A stretch of DNA of 64,000 bases from Acinetobacter sp. ANC 7912 (GTDB taxonomy: Bacteria; Pseudomonadota; Gammaproteobacteria; Pseudomonadales; Moraxellaceae): positions 2,790,001-2,854,000 of the forward strand of contig NZ_CP156795.1 of NCBI RefSeq assembly GCF_039862785.1, read 5' to 3'. Position 1 is the first letter of the stretch; the number at the start of each line of letters is the position of its first letter. Made by a program: the position numbers and the translations under genes. The notes under the pieces are model-generated. The model did no database searches, had not been told where the DNA came from, and was given only the letters and a program-made list of their open reading frames with translations. Shown here piece after piece: positions 18,756-27,015 of this stretch.

Positions 18756-18947
18756 CTGACTGGCATTACTCCATTGGGGTGCTTTTTTATTTTCGAACAT
18801 TGACCCAAATGTCCTTATAAAAATATACAAATGTAATTTATTTAAAATCTGCAATCTGGTTAAAATCTTTATACCGATAAAAGTCAAAAATAGTAACGGT
18901 GCTTTGCACGCAAAACAAAAAATCGAAAAATAAACGGAAGGCTTTAG

Positions 18948-19397
18948 ATGAAAATTCAATATTGGATGGGGTTGGCACTGTGTGTTATTCAAGGCTTCGC
19001 GAATGCAGCGGACATTAGCGGTACATGGAAAGCCATTGATGACAAAACCGGCTACGCACGCGCAGATGTTGAAATCAGCAAACTCGAAGACGGCACCTAT
19101 ACCGGCAAAGTGGTTCGTATCCATGCTATTCCTAATCGCCCGGCAAATACCCATTGCACTAAATGCAAAGGGGAACTCAAAGATGCCCCTATTTTAGGTT
19201 TATCTATCTTGAGCGGTTTGAAACCGAGTCCCAACAAGAGAAATGAATTTATCGATGGCTCTATCCTGGATCCACTGAACGGCAACGTGTATAAAAGCAA
19301 GGGAACACTGAATTCACGCGGGAATGTACTGACCTTGCGTGGCTATGTCGGCACCCCGATCCTGGGACGTACGGTATCTTGGGTCAGAGCCCATTAA
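18948..19397 (+). CDS. DUF2147 family exported protein, copy 1
   Basis: A 149-residue protein with a signal peptide (residues 1-21, hydrophobic core then ANA cleavage site) and a DUF2147 domain. The family opens with GTWKAIDDKTGYARADVEI, then has the paired cysteines in HCTKCKGELKDAPILG, and ends with GRTVSWVR. DUF2147 proteins are small periplasmic proteins of unknown activity. GGAAGG precedes the ATG. A close relative lies 283 bases downstream in the same orientation. It is the first gene after the IS4 element, whose right end is 179 bases away. Confidence 0.88.
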   Translation: MKIQYWMGLALCVIQGFANAADISGTWKAIDDKTGYARADVEISKLEDGTYTGKVVRIHAIPNRPANTHCTKCKGELKDAPILGLSILSGLKPSPNKRNEFIDGSILDPLNGNVYKSKGTLNSRGNVLTLRGYVGTPILGRTVSWVRAH

Positions 19398-19680
19398 AGT
19401 CCTATTTCATTGATTTACAATAATTCCTGCTGTCTAGATAAGGTCTGAATTTATCTAGGCAGCGTTTCGCTCTTTATTTTTCAATTTCCTGATCACTTAA
19501 ATTTTAACTTGGTCGCATATTCCCTATTTAGTGTGATTTTTCATCAGACTTGGCTCTAATTTTATTCACTTTTATTGAATTATTTTCTGGTAATTAATCT
19601 ATTTTTCACGCTATATTAATCCCATAATATTTTTATGGTTTTATTTTAAAGCGGCTTTTTTGAAATCAATTGGGGGATAT

Positions 19681-20148
19681 ATGGCTATGAAATTCAAACT
19701 GTTCGGTTCCATAATTTTTGCAGCAGTAAGTACTATCAGCCTCGCGGCTTCTACTAATAGCGATCCCCTAGTCGGGCACTGGAAAACTATTGATGACCGT
19801 ACCGGTTACTCCCTAGCCGATGTAGTCATTAGTAAGGATAGTCAGAACCGTTATATCGCCAAGATTGTACACGTGCGTGAAATCCCTGGGGCGGCCCGAC
19901 AGCAGACCTGTAGCCAATGCAAAGGTGCACTCAAGGATCAGCCACTAGTGGGATTGACCATGCTGAAAGGACTAAGCATCAATCCGGACAATGAACAGGA
20001 ATTTATTAACGGCACCCTGCTCGATCCAGTTTCCGGTCAGGTTTATCAGGCACGCGCCCGCTTAAAAAATAATGGCCGTCATCTGGCGATTCACAGCCGC
20101 ACTGAAGGTGCACCGGTCGGCCGCAACATGACCTGGATCAAAGAATAA
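19681..20148 (+). CDS. DUF2147 family exported protein, copy 2
   Basis: A 155-residue relative of the preceding gene with the same domain plan: signal peptide (about residues 1-22, ending SLAAS), GHWKTIDDRTGYSLADVVIS, a CSQCKGALKDQPLVG cysteine pair, and GRNMTWIKE at the end. GGGGG four bases before the ATG at 19681 decides the start over an in-frame codon at 19660. The two copies are in tandem but have their own AT-rich upstream regions, so they may be separately regulated. A terminator follows. The function is unknown; the conserved CxxC suggests a structural disulfide or redox site. Confidence 0.88.
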   Translation: MAMKFKLFGSIIFAAVSTISLAASTNSDPLVGHWKTIDDRTGYSLADVVISKDSQNRYIAKIVHVREIPGAARQQTCSQCKGALKDQPLVGLTMLKGLSINPDNEQEFINGTLLDPVSGQVYQARARLKNNGRHLAIHSRTEGAPVGRNMTWIKE

Positions 20149-20167
20149 AAAATATTTTAAAGTTTTT

Positions 20168-20190
20168 AAAAGCCCATTTTGGGCTTTTTT
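20168..20190 (+). terminator. Rho-independent terminator after the second DUF2147 gene
   Basis: AAAAGCCC pairs with GGGCTTTTTT around ATTTT. Confidence 0.88.
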
Positions 20191-20797
20191 ATAAGCCAAA
20201 AGCTAGACTCAGCACCAAGAACAAGCACTCCACTTTGCATAGCTGTGTGGCTATTTCTATGATCAGACGAAGTGTGGCCTAGATAAAATCCCAAGATAAC
20301 AATTACTTATTCTTAGGTGCTAGCCCTTAGGATGAGCTTTGTCATGATTTGAAACAATAAGGTACAAATCTGCACTGTTGTGACTCACCAGAACTGATAA
20401 TAATGACTTGAACACGGTTATTTTTTATCCATTACTATGTTCAGATCGCATGACCTCTTATTGCACCGATCTTCTGGCTCATTCACTGCATGTAGCCATT
20501 GCATATGGATATTGCCAAAAAACAATAAACTCGATGAATTCTTCTTTGACATTTTCCGCAACAGATTCCTAGTTGTTACAAATTCCCTGAATTGCAAAGC
20601 ACAGCAATTACACCAGCAGCTGCTTAAATTCACTTTTAGCTGCATTGGTATGATCAGCACATCCATTCATCGTGCTGTATCTATATTGAATCATGGGCAA
20701 TCAGATTCTCAGTACGCTTTTACTCAATACCCATCCACACATACATCGAATCTGGTTCACAGCTATGACTTCAGTTTCAACATTCAAGGAGCAGGCC
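20191..20797. other. Gene-free stretch upstream of the CbpM-like gene
   Basis: About 600 bases without a convincing gene. A 126-codon frame at 20437-20817 has no family resemblance and an unusual composition, so I regard it as chance. No terminator, tRNA or repeat is evident. A long leader or a small RNA cannot be excluded. Confidence 0.5.
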
Positions 20798-21136
20798 ATG
20801 ACTACCATTCAATATAATGAAAGTTTTCCTAACGGTTCTAATAGTTTCATTCCTCCTGAAATCATGGATGACTACCAGTTTGACCTGAAGCATTTTGCCG
20901 ATGCCTGTGGTCAGAGTCCTGAATGGGTTATGCAACTGATTGAACATGGCATCTTGCCGAACCGTGATCAGAACAATACTTACCGTTTTCTAGGTGAAGA
21001 TATCACCCGCGCACAACGCGCTTACCGGCTGCAACGTGACTTCGATGCATCCTTTAGTGCCGTCGCCATGATGCTAGATCTAATCGATGAAGTTCAAGAA
21101 TTGCGTCGTGAAGTGAAGCATTTACATTTCAAATAA
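20798..21136 (+). CDS. CbpM-like chaperone modulator (MerR-type helix-turn-helix)
   Basis: A 112-residue protein resembling CbpM, the small partner that inhibits the DnaJ-like co-chaperone CbpA. It shows a MerR-like helix-turn-helix (FADACGQSPEWVMQLIEHGILP near residues 32-53), a YRFLGEDITRAQRAYRLQRDF block, and a C-terminal helix (VQELRREVKHL). CAAGGAGCAGGCC before the ATG gives a good ribosome site. In enterobacteria cbpM follows cbpA, but no cbpA is adjacent here. It could act with a CbpA encoded elsewhere or be a stand-alone regulator. Confidence 0.75.
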   Translation: MTTIQYNESFPNGSNSFIPPEIMDDYQFDLKHFADACGQSPEWVMQLIEHGILPNRDQNNTYRFLGEDITRAQRAYRLQRDFDASFSAVAMMLDLIDEVQELRREVKHLHFK

Positions 21137-21219
21137 TCTATTTACCCCCTGTTCTGTCTCAGTCTGTGCTGAGACGGCATAGGAATGATTTATATTCTTT
21201 TTTAGGTTAGCAACTCATT

Positions 21220-21483
21220 ATGAAAACCAGAGACTGCAATAAAAAATTGAAACATATGTTCCCGGAATACCGTGATCGGATTGTTCAGATGCGTGATGAA
21301 AATCCCTATTTCGCACAGATTTTCGAGGAACATGGTGAATTGGATCGGCAAATTGCACAGCTCGAATTGGATCCCGTGAATCATATCAATACTGATATTG
21401 AAGCGATTAAACGCAAGAAACTGAAACTCAAAGATGAAATGTACCGCTTACTGAGGAGTTCTGAAGCCAATCCTTTAAGCTAA
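21220..21483 (+). CDS. YdcH family protein (DUF465)
   Basis: An 87-residue, highly charged helical protein of the YdcH/DUF465 family. The signature MFPEYRDRIVQMRDENPYFAQIFEEHGELDRQIAQLE lies at residues 13-49 (conserved MFPEYR, NP-F and LD-I positions), and the C-terminal part (IDAIKRKKLKLKDEMYRLL type) completes the helical pair. Homologues often start at the internal Met (residue 13, base 21256), so the N-terminus is uncertain. The function is unknown. It is convergent with pnp. Confidence 0.83.
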   Translation: MKTRDCNKKLKHMFPEYRDRIVQMRDENPYFAQIFEEHGELDRQIAQLELDPVNHINTDIEAIKRKKLKLKDEMYRLLRSSEANPLS

Positions 21484-21599
21484 ACGATGAAGGAATAGAC
21501 CGAATTGTTTTGATAATCGAAATTTTAAAAATGAGGTCAACAACACCTCTGCCAATATTTAAATATTGTTCACTTAATTGATTATCCAAAAATGCATAT

Positions 21600-21628
21600 A
21601 AAAAAGCCCGCAATTAATGCGGGCTTCT
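21600..21628 (-). terminator. Rho-independent terminator of pnp
   Basis: Read on the minus strand, AAGCCCGCA and TGCGGGCTT pair around a short AT loop and run into T6. It also separates pnp from the convergent ydcH-like gene. Confidence 0.92.
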
Positions 21629-21650
21629 TCAGACTTAAAAAGCCATCGAA

Positions 21651-23744
21651 TTATGCTTGTTCGATGTCTTTCATGGTCAGTTTGATACGACCACGGTTGT
21701 CTACGTCAGCAACCTGTACTTTCACTTCTTGACCTTCTTTCAGAACGTCTGCAACATTGGCAATACGCTCATTCGAGATTTGAGAAATGTGCAGCAGGCC
21801 ATCAGTACCTGGCAAGATGTTGACGAACGCACCGAATTCAACGATACGAATCACTTTACCTGCATAGATGGTACCTGGCTCAACTTCAGCAGTCAGCGCT
21901 TGGATTTTCGCAATCGCAGCTTGTGCAGCAGCTTTGGTTTCACCGAATACGCGTACTGTACCATTGTCTTCAATATCAATCGCAGCTTTGGTTTCTTCAG
22001 TGATTTGACGAATCGTCGCACCACCTTTACCGATCACGTCACGGATCTTGTCAGGGTTGATGTTGATCACTTGGAAAGTCGGCGCAAAGATTGAGATTTC
22101 TGGACGAGCACGTGAAATCACTTGGTTCATGGCATTCAGGATGTGCATACGACCTGCATAAGCCTGGTTCAATGCAACCTCCATGATCTCTTCGGTAATC
22201 CCTTCGATCTTGATATCCATTTGCAGTGCAGTAATACCATTGGCAGAACCTGCAACTTTAAAGTCCATATCACCAAGGTGGTCTTCGTCACCCAGGATGT
22301 CAGAAAGAACCGCGAAACGCTCGCCTTCTTTCACCAGACCCATTGCGATACCTGCAACTGGCGCTTTCAGTGGAACACCTGCATCCATTAGTGACAGAGA
22401 AGCACCACATACAGAAGCCATAGAAGATGAACCGTTAGATTCAGTAATATCAGATACCACACGAATCACATACGGGAAGCGGTCAGCTGGTGGAAGCACA
22501 GCTTGTACACCACGACGCGCCAAACGACCGTGACCGATTTCACGACGTTTAGGACCAGATTCACGACCAGTTTCACCTACAGAGTATGCAGGGAAGTTAT
22601 AGTGCAACATGAAATTGTCAGTTTTGGTACCTGCAAGGGTATCTACCATCAACGCATCACGAGTGTTACCCAGTGTAGTAGTGACTAATGCCTGAGTTTC
22701 ACCACGAGTAAACAGTGCAGAACCGTGAGCACGGTCTAATACGCCCACCTGGATGTCCAGTGCACGAACAGTTTTGGTATCACGGCCATCGATACGTGGC
22801 TTACCAGACAGGATGTTGTCACGTACAGTACGGTATTTCAGGTCTTCAAACAGTTCATTCACTTCGTCAGCCAGACCAGTTTCGTCACCTTCTGGAACGA
22901 ATTGAGCCAGTGCTTCTGCTTGAAGTGCATCAAGCGCAGCATAACGCTCTTGTTTAACAGCGATGGTATATGCTTCAGAAATTTTCGCTTCGAAAGCTTC
23001 TTTCAGTTTGGCACGAAGTTCTTCATTTTTCTGTGGAGCAACCCAGTCAGATTCTTTTGCACCAGCAGCTGCAGCAAATTCTTTGATCGCTTGGATTGCA
23101 ATTTGCATTTCGTCATGACCGAACAAAACTGCACCCAGCATTTGGTCTTCAGACAGTTCTTTCGCTTCAGATTCAACCATTAGTACTGCAGATTCTGTAC
23201 CTGCAACAACAAGGTCAAGATCAGATTGAGCCAATTGTTCAAAGCTTGGGTTTAGAACGTATTCACCATTGATCAGACCAACACGTGCTGCACCGATTGG
23301 ACCACGGAATGGAGTACCTGCAATCGCAAGTGCTGCAGAAGTACCCAGCATCGCAGCGATATCAGCTTCCATAGTCTTGTCAGAAGAGACAACTGTCGCA
23401 GTGACTTGGATTTCGTTGTAGTAACCTTCTGGGAACAATGGACGGATTGGGCGGTCGATCAGACGTGAAATCAGTGTTTCAGCTTCAGATGCACGGCCTT
23501 CACGCTTACCATAACCACCCGGAATACGGCCTGCTGCGTATTGTTTCTCTTGATAATTAACTGTCAGTGGGAAGAAGTCCTGACCTGCTTTAGCAGTAGG
23601 TGCCGCCACAACAGCAACCAGTACCGATACACCACCCATAGTGATCAATACACTGTTTGCCTGGCGCGCAACACGACCAGTTTCTAGAACCACTTGGTGT
23701 TGACCAAACTGGAATTCTTTACGAACAATATTAAACATCGACAT
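21651..23744 (-). CDS. pnp: Polynucleotide phosphorylase
   Basis: A 3'-5' phosphorolytic exoribonuclease and degradosome component. The 697-residue protein has the two RNase PH core domains (about residues 12-230 and 310-545, starting [18 protein letters not shown]), a KH domain ([14 protein letters not shown], about 556-615) and a C-terminal S1 domain ([18 protein letters not shown], about 620-690). It follows rpsO on the same strand with a 244-base gap that contains a stable hairpin, the arrangement seen in E. coli, where RNase III cleavage of the leader allows PNPase autoregulation. Confidence 0.97.
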   Translation of the reverse strand: MSMFNIVRKEFQFGQHQVVLETGRVARQANSVLITMGGVSVLVAVVAAPTAKAGQDFFPLTVNYQEKQYAAGRIPGGYGKREGRASEAETLISRLIDRPIRPLFPEGYYNEIQVTATVVSSDKTMEADIAAMLGTSAALAIAGTPFRGPIGAARVGLINGEYVLNPSFEQLAQSDLDLVVAGTESAVLMVESEAKELSEDQMLGAVLFGHDEMQIAIQAIKEFAAAAGAKESDWVAPQKNEELRAKLKEAFEAKISEAYTIAVKQERYAALDALQAEALAQFVPEGDETGLADEVNELFEDLKYRTVRDNILSGKPRIDGRDTKTVRALDIQVGVLDRAHGSALFTRGETQALVTTTLGNTRDALMVDTLAGTKTDNFMLHYNFPAYSVGETGRESGPKRREIGHGRLARRGVQAVLPPADRFPYVIRVVSDITESNGSSSMASVCGASLSLMDAGVPLKAPVAGIAMGLVKEGERFAVLSDILGDEDHLGDMDFKVAGSANGITALQMDIKIEGITEEIMEVALNQAYAGRMHILNAMNQVISRARPEISIFAPTFQVININPDKIRDVIGKGGATIRQITEETKAAIDIEDNGTVRVFGETKAAAQAAIAKIQALTAEVEPGTIYAGKVIRIVEFGAFVNILPGTDGLLHISQISNERIANVADVLKEGQEVKVQVADVDNRGRIKLTMKDIEQA

Positions 23745-23872
23745 GTTTTATTTTTTCCTGATTTTATTCTAGTGGAGACCCCTAAGGTTTGGCATTCACA
23801 CCCAATCGGTTGAGTAAATGACAAAGCTTAGAAGCCGACCTCACTAGAAATAAACACTATTTTTAAACACAA

Positions 23873-23898
23873 AGAAGGAGCGAAACATTCGCCCCTTC
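23873..23898 (-). terminator. Hairpin in the rpsO-pnp spacer
   Basis: On the minus strand, AAGGGGCGAA-TGT-TTCGCTCCTT forms a 10-base stem that is complete only with a G-U pair, so the minus-strand RNA is the selected form. It may be a weak terminator (CTTTG follows) or an RNase III site for pnp autocontrol, as in the E. coli rpsO-pnp transcript. Confidence 0.65.
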
Positions 23899-23988
23899 CC
23901 CAAGCCTAGCCAATGGCCAAGCCAACTTTAGTTTTCAGTAATACAGCACAATGCATGCAATAAACCCGAAAATAAAGCTTAAATCGAA

Positions 23989-24258
23989 TTAACGACGTAA
24001 ACCTAAAGCACCGATCAAAGCAACATAACGACCGTGGTCTTTACCGTTCAGGTAGTCAAGCAGCTTACGACGTTGGTTAACCATACGGATCAGACCGCGA
24101 CGGCTGTGGTGGTCGTGTTTGTGCTCTTTAAAGTGACCTTGTAAGTCATTGATTTGAGCAGTTAAAAGAGCTACTTGAACTTCTGGTGAACCAGTGTCGT
24201 TTTCAGCGCGAGCGAATTTAGCGATGATCTCTGCGCGATCTGCGTTTGTTAAAGCCAT
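23989..24258 (-). CDS. rpsO: 30S ribosomal protein S15
   Basis: Binds 16S rRNA early in assembly of the small-subunit platform. The 89-residue product has the full family sequence, including [16 protein letters not shown], the [13 protein letters not shown] block and the [18 protein letters not shown] block. A CGGAGAAAT ribosome site precedes the ATG. It heads the rpsO-pnp transcription unit. The upstream 900 bases lack genes but hold two terminator-ended units on the same strand. Confidence 0.97.
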   Translation of the reverse strand: MALTNADRAEIIAKFARAENDTGSPEVQVALLTAQINDLQGHFKEHKHDHHSRRGLIRMVNQRRKLLDYLNGKDHGRYVALIGALGLRR

Positions 24259-24583
24259 TCGATTTCTCCGAGATGCTTATGTATCTTGATAAAAATCAAT
24301 GTAATGAGAATTCAGAACACTGACTGCCGTGCATCACTACAGCAAGTTGCATATTTTAAGGGAATTTGCATGGGATTGCAAAAATAGATCGATCTTTCGA
24401 CAGCTGATCTGCTTCAGTTCTGCAGCAGAGTAAAATATCCCCTCGCCAGCTTTAATCTCTGCATTTAATCCTTTCGAATTTTTTAAAATCAATTGCATGT
24501 AAAAGACATGTGCAAATTCACTTGCTATAGGCTGAAGTTATAAGGCTCATCTAATAGAAAGAATAAGGATAGCAAATTCAAAA

Positions 24584-24800
24584 CAAAAAAATCCCGAGCT
24601 GGGCTCGGGTTTCTTGTGCGCTGTAGTTTCTTCTTTTTTCGTTATTATTTTTATTCTTTATTATTGTTATTACGCTGTTTCGCGCTTTTATTTTTATTAT
24701 TGTTTATAAAAACTTATCCTTGTTTTTATTCACTGTCCTTGTGTCATTGATTTTGCCACAATGGAAATTCGCTGATAGAAGCATTTTTCGTATCATCACG
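24584..24800 (-). ncRNA. Candidate small RNA 1 (terminator-ended unit)
   Basis: The unit ends, on the minus strand, in a CCCGAGC-CCA-GCTCGGG hairpin followed by ATTTTTTT (24584-24612). Upstream lies unstructured AU-rich sequence with a GAAACTACAGCGC block (24618-24630 as complement) and, at 24731-24747, a degenerate copy of a motif shared with two other units. There is no open reading frame of note. The 5' end is a guess. A small RNA is inferred only from the isolated terminator and the motif sharing. Confidence 0.45.
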
Positions 24801-24908
24801 TAAGCATTTTCGTACATTAATTAACCAAAATCCCCCATAATATTGCACATTTAACACTTTCTTACTTAGCTTATGCCAACCAGTTCGCACATTTAAGCAA
24901 GCTCAACA

Positions 24909-24936
24909 ATTGGAAAGTTTATGGCACCTTTCCAAT
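24909..24936. repeat. Nine-base inverted repeat between the two sRNA-like units
   Basis: ATTGGAAAG and CTTTCCAAT are perfect arms with a 10-base loop, in the spacer between candidate small RNAs 1 and 2. Confidence 0.65.
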
Positions 24937-24951
24937 ATCTCAACCAATAAA

Positions 24952-25100
24952 AAAGCCTTGTAGTCTCTCCCAAAACTACAAGGCTTAGCGGCTGTAAGTT
25001 TCCTCTTTTATTCCTTACATCATGTAAGTTCGCTGTCTCTCGACTTTATTGTAATTGTTATGCGATTTTACCCAACTTTCCTTGTCAAGCTCTTTATGCC
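24952..25100 (-). ncRNA. Candidate small RNA 2 (terminator-ended unit)
   Basis: Lies in tandem upstream of candidate 1. On the minus strand it ends in AAGCCTTGTAG...CTACAAGGCTT followed by T6 (24952-24987). Just 5' is GAGGAAACTTACAGCC, closely like the block in candidate 1. Further 5' are a CTTACATGATGTAAG hairpin (25014-25028), an AGCGAAC motif and TGACAAGGAAAGT (25075-25087), the last shared exactly with the unit at 39.5 kb. No protein is encoded. The 5' end is not defined. Confidence 0.5.
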
Positions 25101-25153
25101 GCTCATCTTCTCAAAAACTGCCAGGCAGCTCTATCCGCAAATCTCCTGAATCC

Positions 25154-25173
25154 ATGTAAGCAAATGCTTACAT
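25154..25173 (-). repeat. Perfect hairpin just after the recD stop codon
   Basis: ATGTAAGCAAATGCTTACAT has 9-base perfect arms and begins 8 bases after the recD stop. It lacks a T run. The ATGTAAG/CTTACAT arms recur in the palindrome at 25014-25028. Confidence 0.7.
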
Positions 25174-25180
25174 TAGCTGC

Positions 25181-26968
25181 TCAATTTTCACCAGATAGAT
25201 TACAACACTGTTCAATAATTTTTTGACTTAATCCACTGCGACGTGTGGTTCTTAGGCTTAAGGATTGCTTGAAGGCCTCACGATCCACCAGCAATGTCAC
25301 CACTTTTTTCGCACGGGTAATGGCTGTATAAATCAGTTCTTTACTCAGCAAATTACTTGCCTTATGGTCCAGCACCACAGCAGTATGCCGGAATTCCGAA
25401 CCCTGGGATTTATGAATGGTTAAAGCAAATGCCGTTTCAATACTTTTTGGCAAACGTGTTGCCAGTACCCATTTTTCCAGGCTCGGGAAATAGACTTCAA
25501 ACCGACGCTGCCCCAGATGTTCACGCAGAAAACAGATGCCGATATCACCATTGGATAGTCCAAGCTGATAATCGTTATAGGTCATCATCACCGGACGCCC
25601 GATATACCAGTCACCCTGCTTGACCTGCCCGGTCGCGGTGAGCAAACGCTGTTCAATCTGCTGATTCAGTTTAGTCAGGCCAAAAGTGCCATGCCGAATC
25701 GCGGTCAAAATACGGTAATCATCAAAATGCTGAATGATCTGCTGCACAAATGCATTAAAGTCTTGGTCACCCTTCCCGGCTTTTAGTGCCTGTAGATAAC
25801 CCTGATAGCCATACATCAGCTGATCATAATAAGCCTGTGCATCATTCAGCAGAATATTTTCAGGCAGGTATTGCAGCTGTACATGATCAATTTCGATCTG
25901 TTGTAGGTCAATCGCATGCAGCTCAGAGGGCACAACGATCTGCTGTTCAAACTCGGTCAGCAGATCATGCTCAGGATCAGCATCCTGAATAAAATGTGCC
26001 AGTGCGCCAATGCGGGCCCCTTCAGCAAAGCGACGCGTGGTAATCAGATTGACCCGGTTATCGGCCAAAGCTGGTACTAGCTGCAGATCAGCCAATACCG
26101 TGCCCACATCCACAGAAGCTAACTGGTTGGCATCACCCAGTAGGATTAAGCGAGCACCATCCGGTACTGCAGCCAACAGCATTTGTGACAGACTTAAATC
26201 AAGCATAGAAGCTTCATCAACGACGATCACGTCATAAGGCAGTGGTTGTCGGGCATGGAACCTTGGCTGTGCAGTCGTGCCCAGGCCTAAGAGTCGGTGC
26301 AAGGTCACCGGCTGAAGCTGTTTCAGCGTTTCCAGATCAAACTGAGCCAGTGCCGGACTGCTTAAGGCATTTTGCAGCGCTTCTTTCATCCGTTGTGCCG
26401 CCTTCCCGGTCGGTGCGGCCATAGCAATCCGGATCTCAGGCAGACTTTCATTCAACACGGTAATGATATGCGCCAAGGTATAGGTTTTCCCGGTGCCCGG
26501 CCCACCAGTAATAATACTGAAACCTTTACTCGCCACCATTTCCAGTGCTTTCTGCTGCTGTGGATCGGAAAGCAGGCTTAGATGCCGTTCACTCAAGGGA
26601 ACAGCTTTTAACTGCTGAGATTTAATCCGTGCTACATGTGCTGCGACGACCTGTTCCAGTTTCCAGTAGCGGTACAGGTACAGCTGCTGATCCTGAAAAA
26701 TAAAAGGTGCAATCGCTTGCTGATCAGTTTCGCCACGGCGCACCAGATTGTGCAGCAAGGTAACTTGATCTTCTGTTGCATCGATACAGCTGTTGCCATT
26801 TTGCATGGCTTCCAGCACGGCATGCATGAGCAGTTTGGCTTCATCGCTAAAGTGTGCCGAGCTAAATGGCGGCTGACATAAATGCTCAATCCATGGCATC
26901 AAGGGCGAAGCCAGCTGTGACACGTGATTTTGCTCATTTTCCACACAGTTATCCTCAAAGTTATCCAC
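25181..26968 (-). CDS. recD: Exodeoxyribonuclease V subunit alpha RecD
   Basis: The fast 5'-3' helicase motor of RecBCD. The 595-residue protein has Walker A GGPGTGKTYTL (about residues 155-165), Walker B VVDEASMLDL, GDANQL, and the C-terminal UvrD-like motifs ALTIHKSQGSEF and YTAITRAKK. The length is close to E. coli RecD (608). The first codon at 26968 is GTG with a weak ribosome site, so the exact start is uncertain; the next ATG is well inside (residue 24). It lies 47 bases after recB and ends the recC-recB-recD unit. Confidence 0.95.
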   Translation of the reverse strand: MDNFEDNCVENEQNHVSQLASPLMPWIEHLCQPPFSSAHFSDEAKLLMHAVLEAMQNGNSCIDATEDQVTLLHNLVRRGETDQQAIAPFIFQDQQLYLYRYWKLEQVVAAHVARIKSQQLKAVPLSERHLSLLSDPQQQKALEMVASKGFSIITGGPGTGKTYTLAHIITVLNESLPEIRIAMAAPTGKAAQRMKEALQNALSSPALAQFDLETLKQLQPVTLHRLLGLGTTAQPRFHARQPLPYDVIVVDEASMLDLSLSQMLLAAVPDGARLILLGDANQLASVDVGTVLADLQLVPALADNRVNLITTRRFAEGARIGALAHFIQDADPEHDLLTEFEQQIVVPSELHAIDLQQIEIDHVQLQYLPENILLNDAQAYYDQLMYGYQGYLQALKAGKGDQDFNAFVQQIIQHFDDYRILTAIRHGTFGLTKLNQQIEQRLLTATGQVKQGDWYIGRPVMMTYNDYQLGLSNGDIGICFLREHLGQRRFEVYFPSLEKWVLATRLPKSIETAFALTIHKSQGSEFRHTAVVLDHKASNLLSKELIYTAITRAKKVVTLLVDREAFKQSLSLRTTRRSGLSQKIIEQCCNLSGEN

Positions 26969-27015
26969 AGGATAATCTTCTGTTTCTGTTATCTATATTT
27001 TTAAGTTTAGCCATT

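Larger units (their letters stand above)
17378..18768 (+). mobile_element. IS4-family insertion sequence, complete, in the hslO terminator
   Basis: A 1391-base element with near-perfect inverted repeats, TAATGCCAGTCAGTTAAG at the left and its reverse complement at the right end. It is flanked by an 11-base target duplication CTCCATTGGGG (17367-17377 and 18769-18779), a length typical of IS4. Removing one copy restores AAAAGCACTCC-ATT-GGGGTGCTTTTTT, a rho-independent terminator for hslO, so the insertion landed in the hairpin. It carries one intact transposase preceded by its own terminator-like hairpin. Confidence 0.93.

Noticed and set aside
20437..20817. 126-codon plus-strand frame upstream of the CbpM-like gene
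   Set aside because: Unusual composition, no family resemblance, and it overlaps the real start region of the CbpM-like gene in another frame.
21657..23183. Several plus-strand frames opposite pnp
   Set aside because: They mirror the strongly codon-biased pnp gene and have no independent support.
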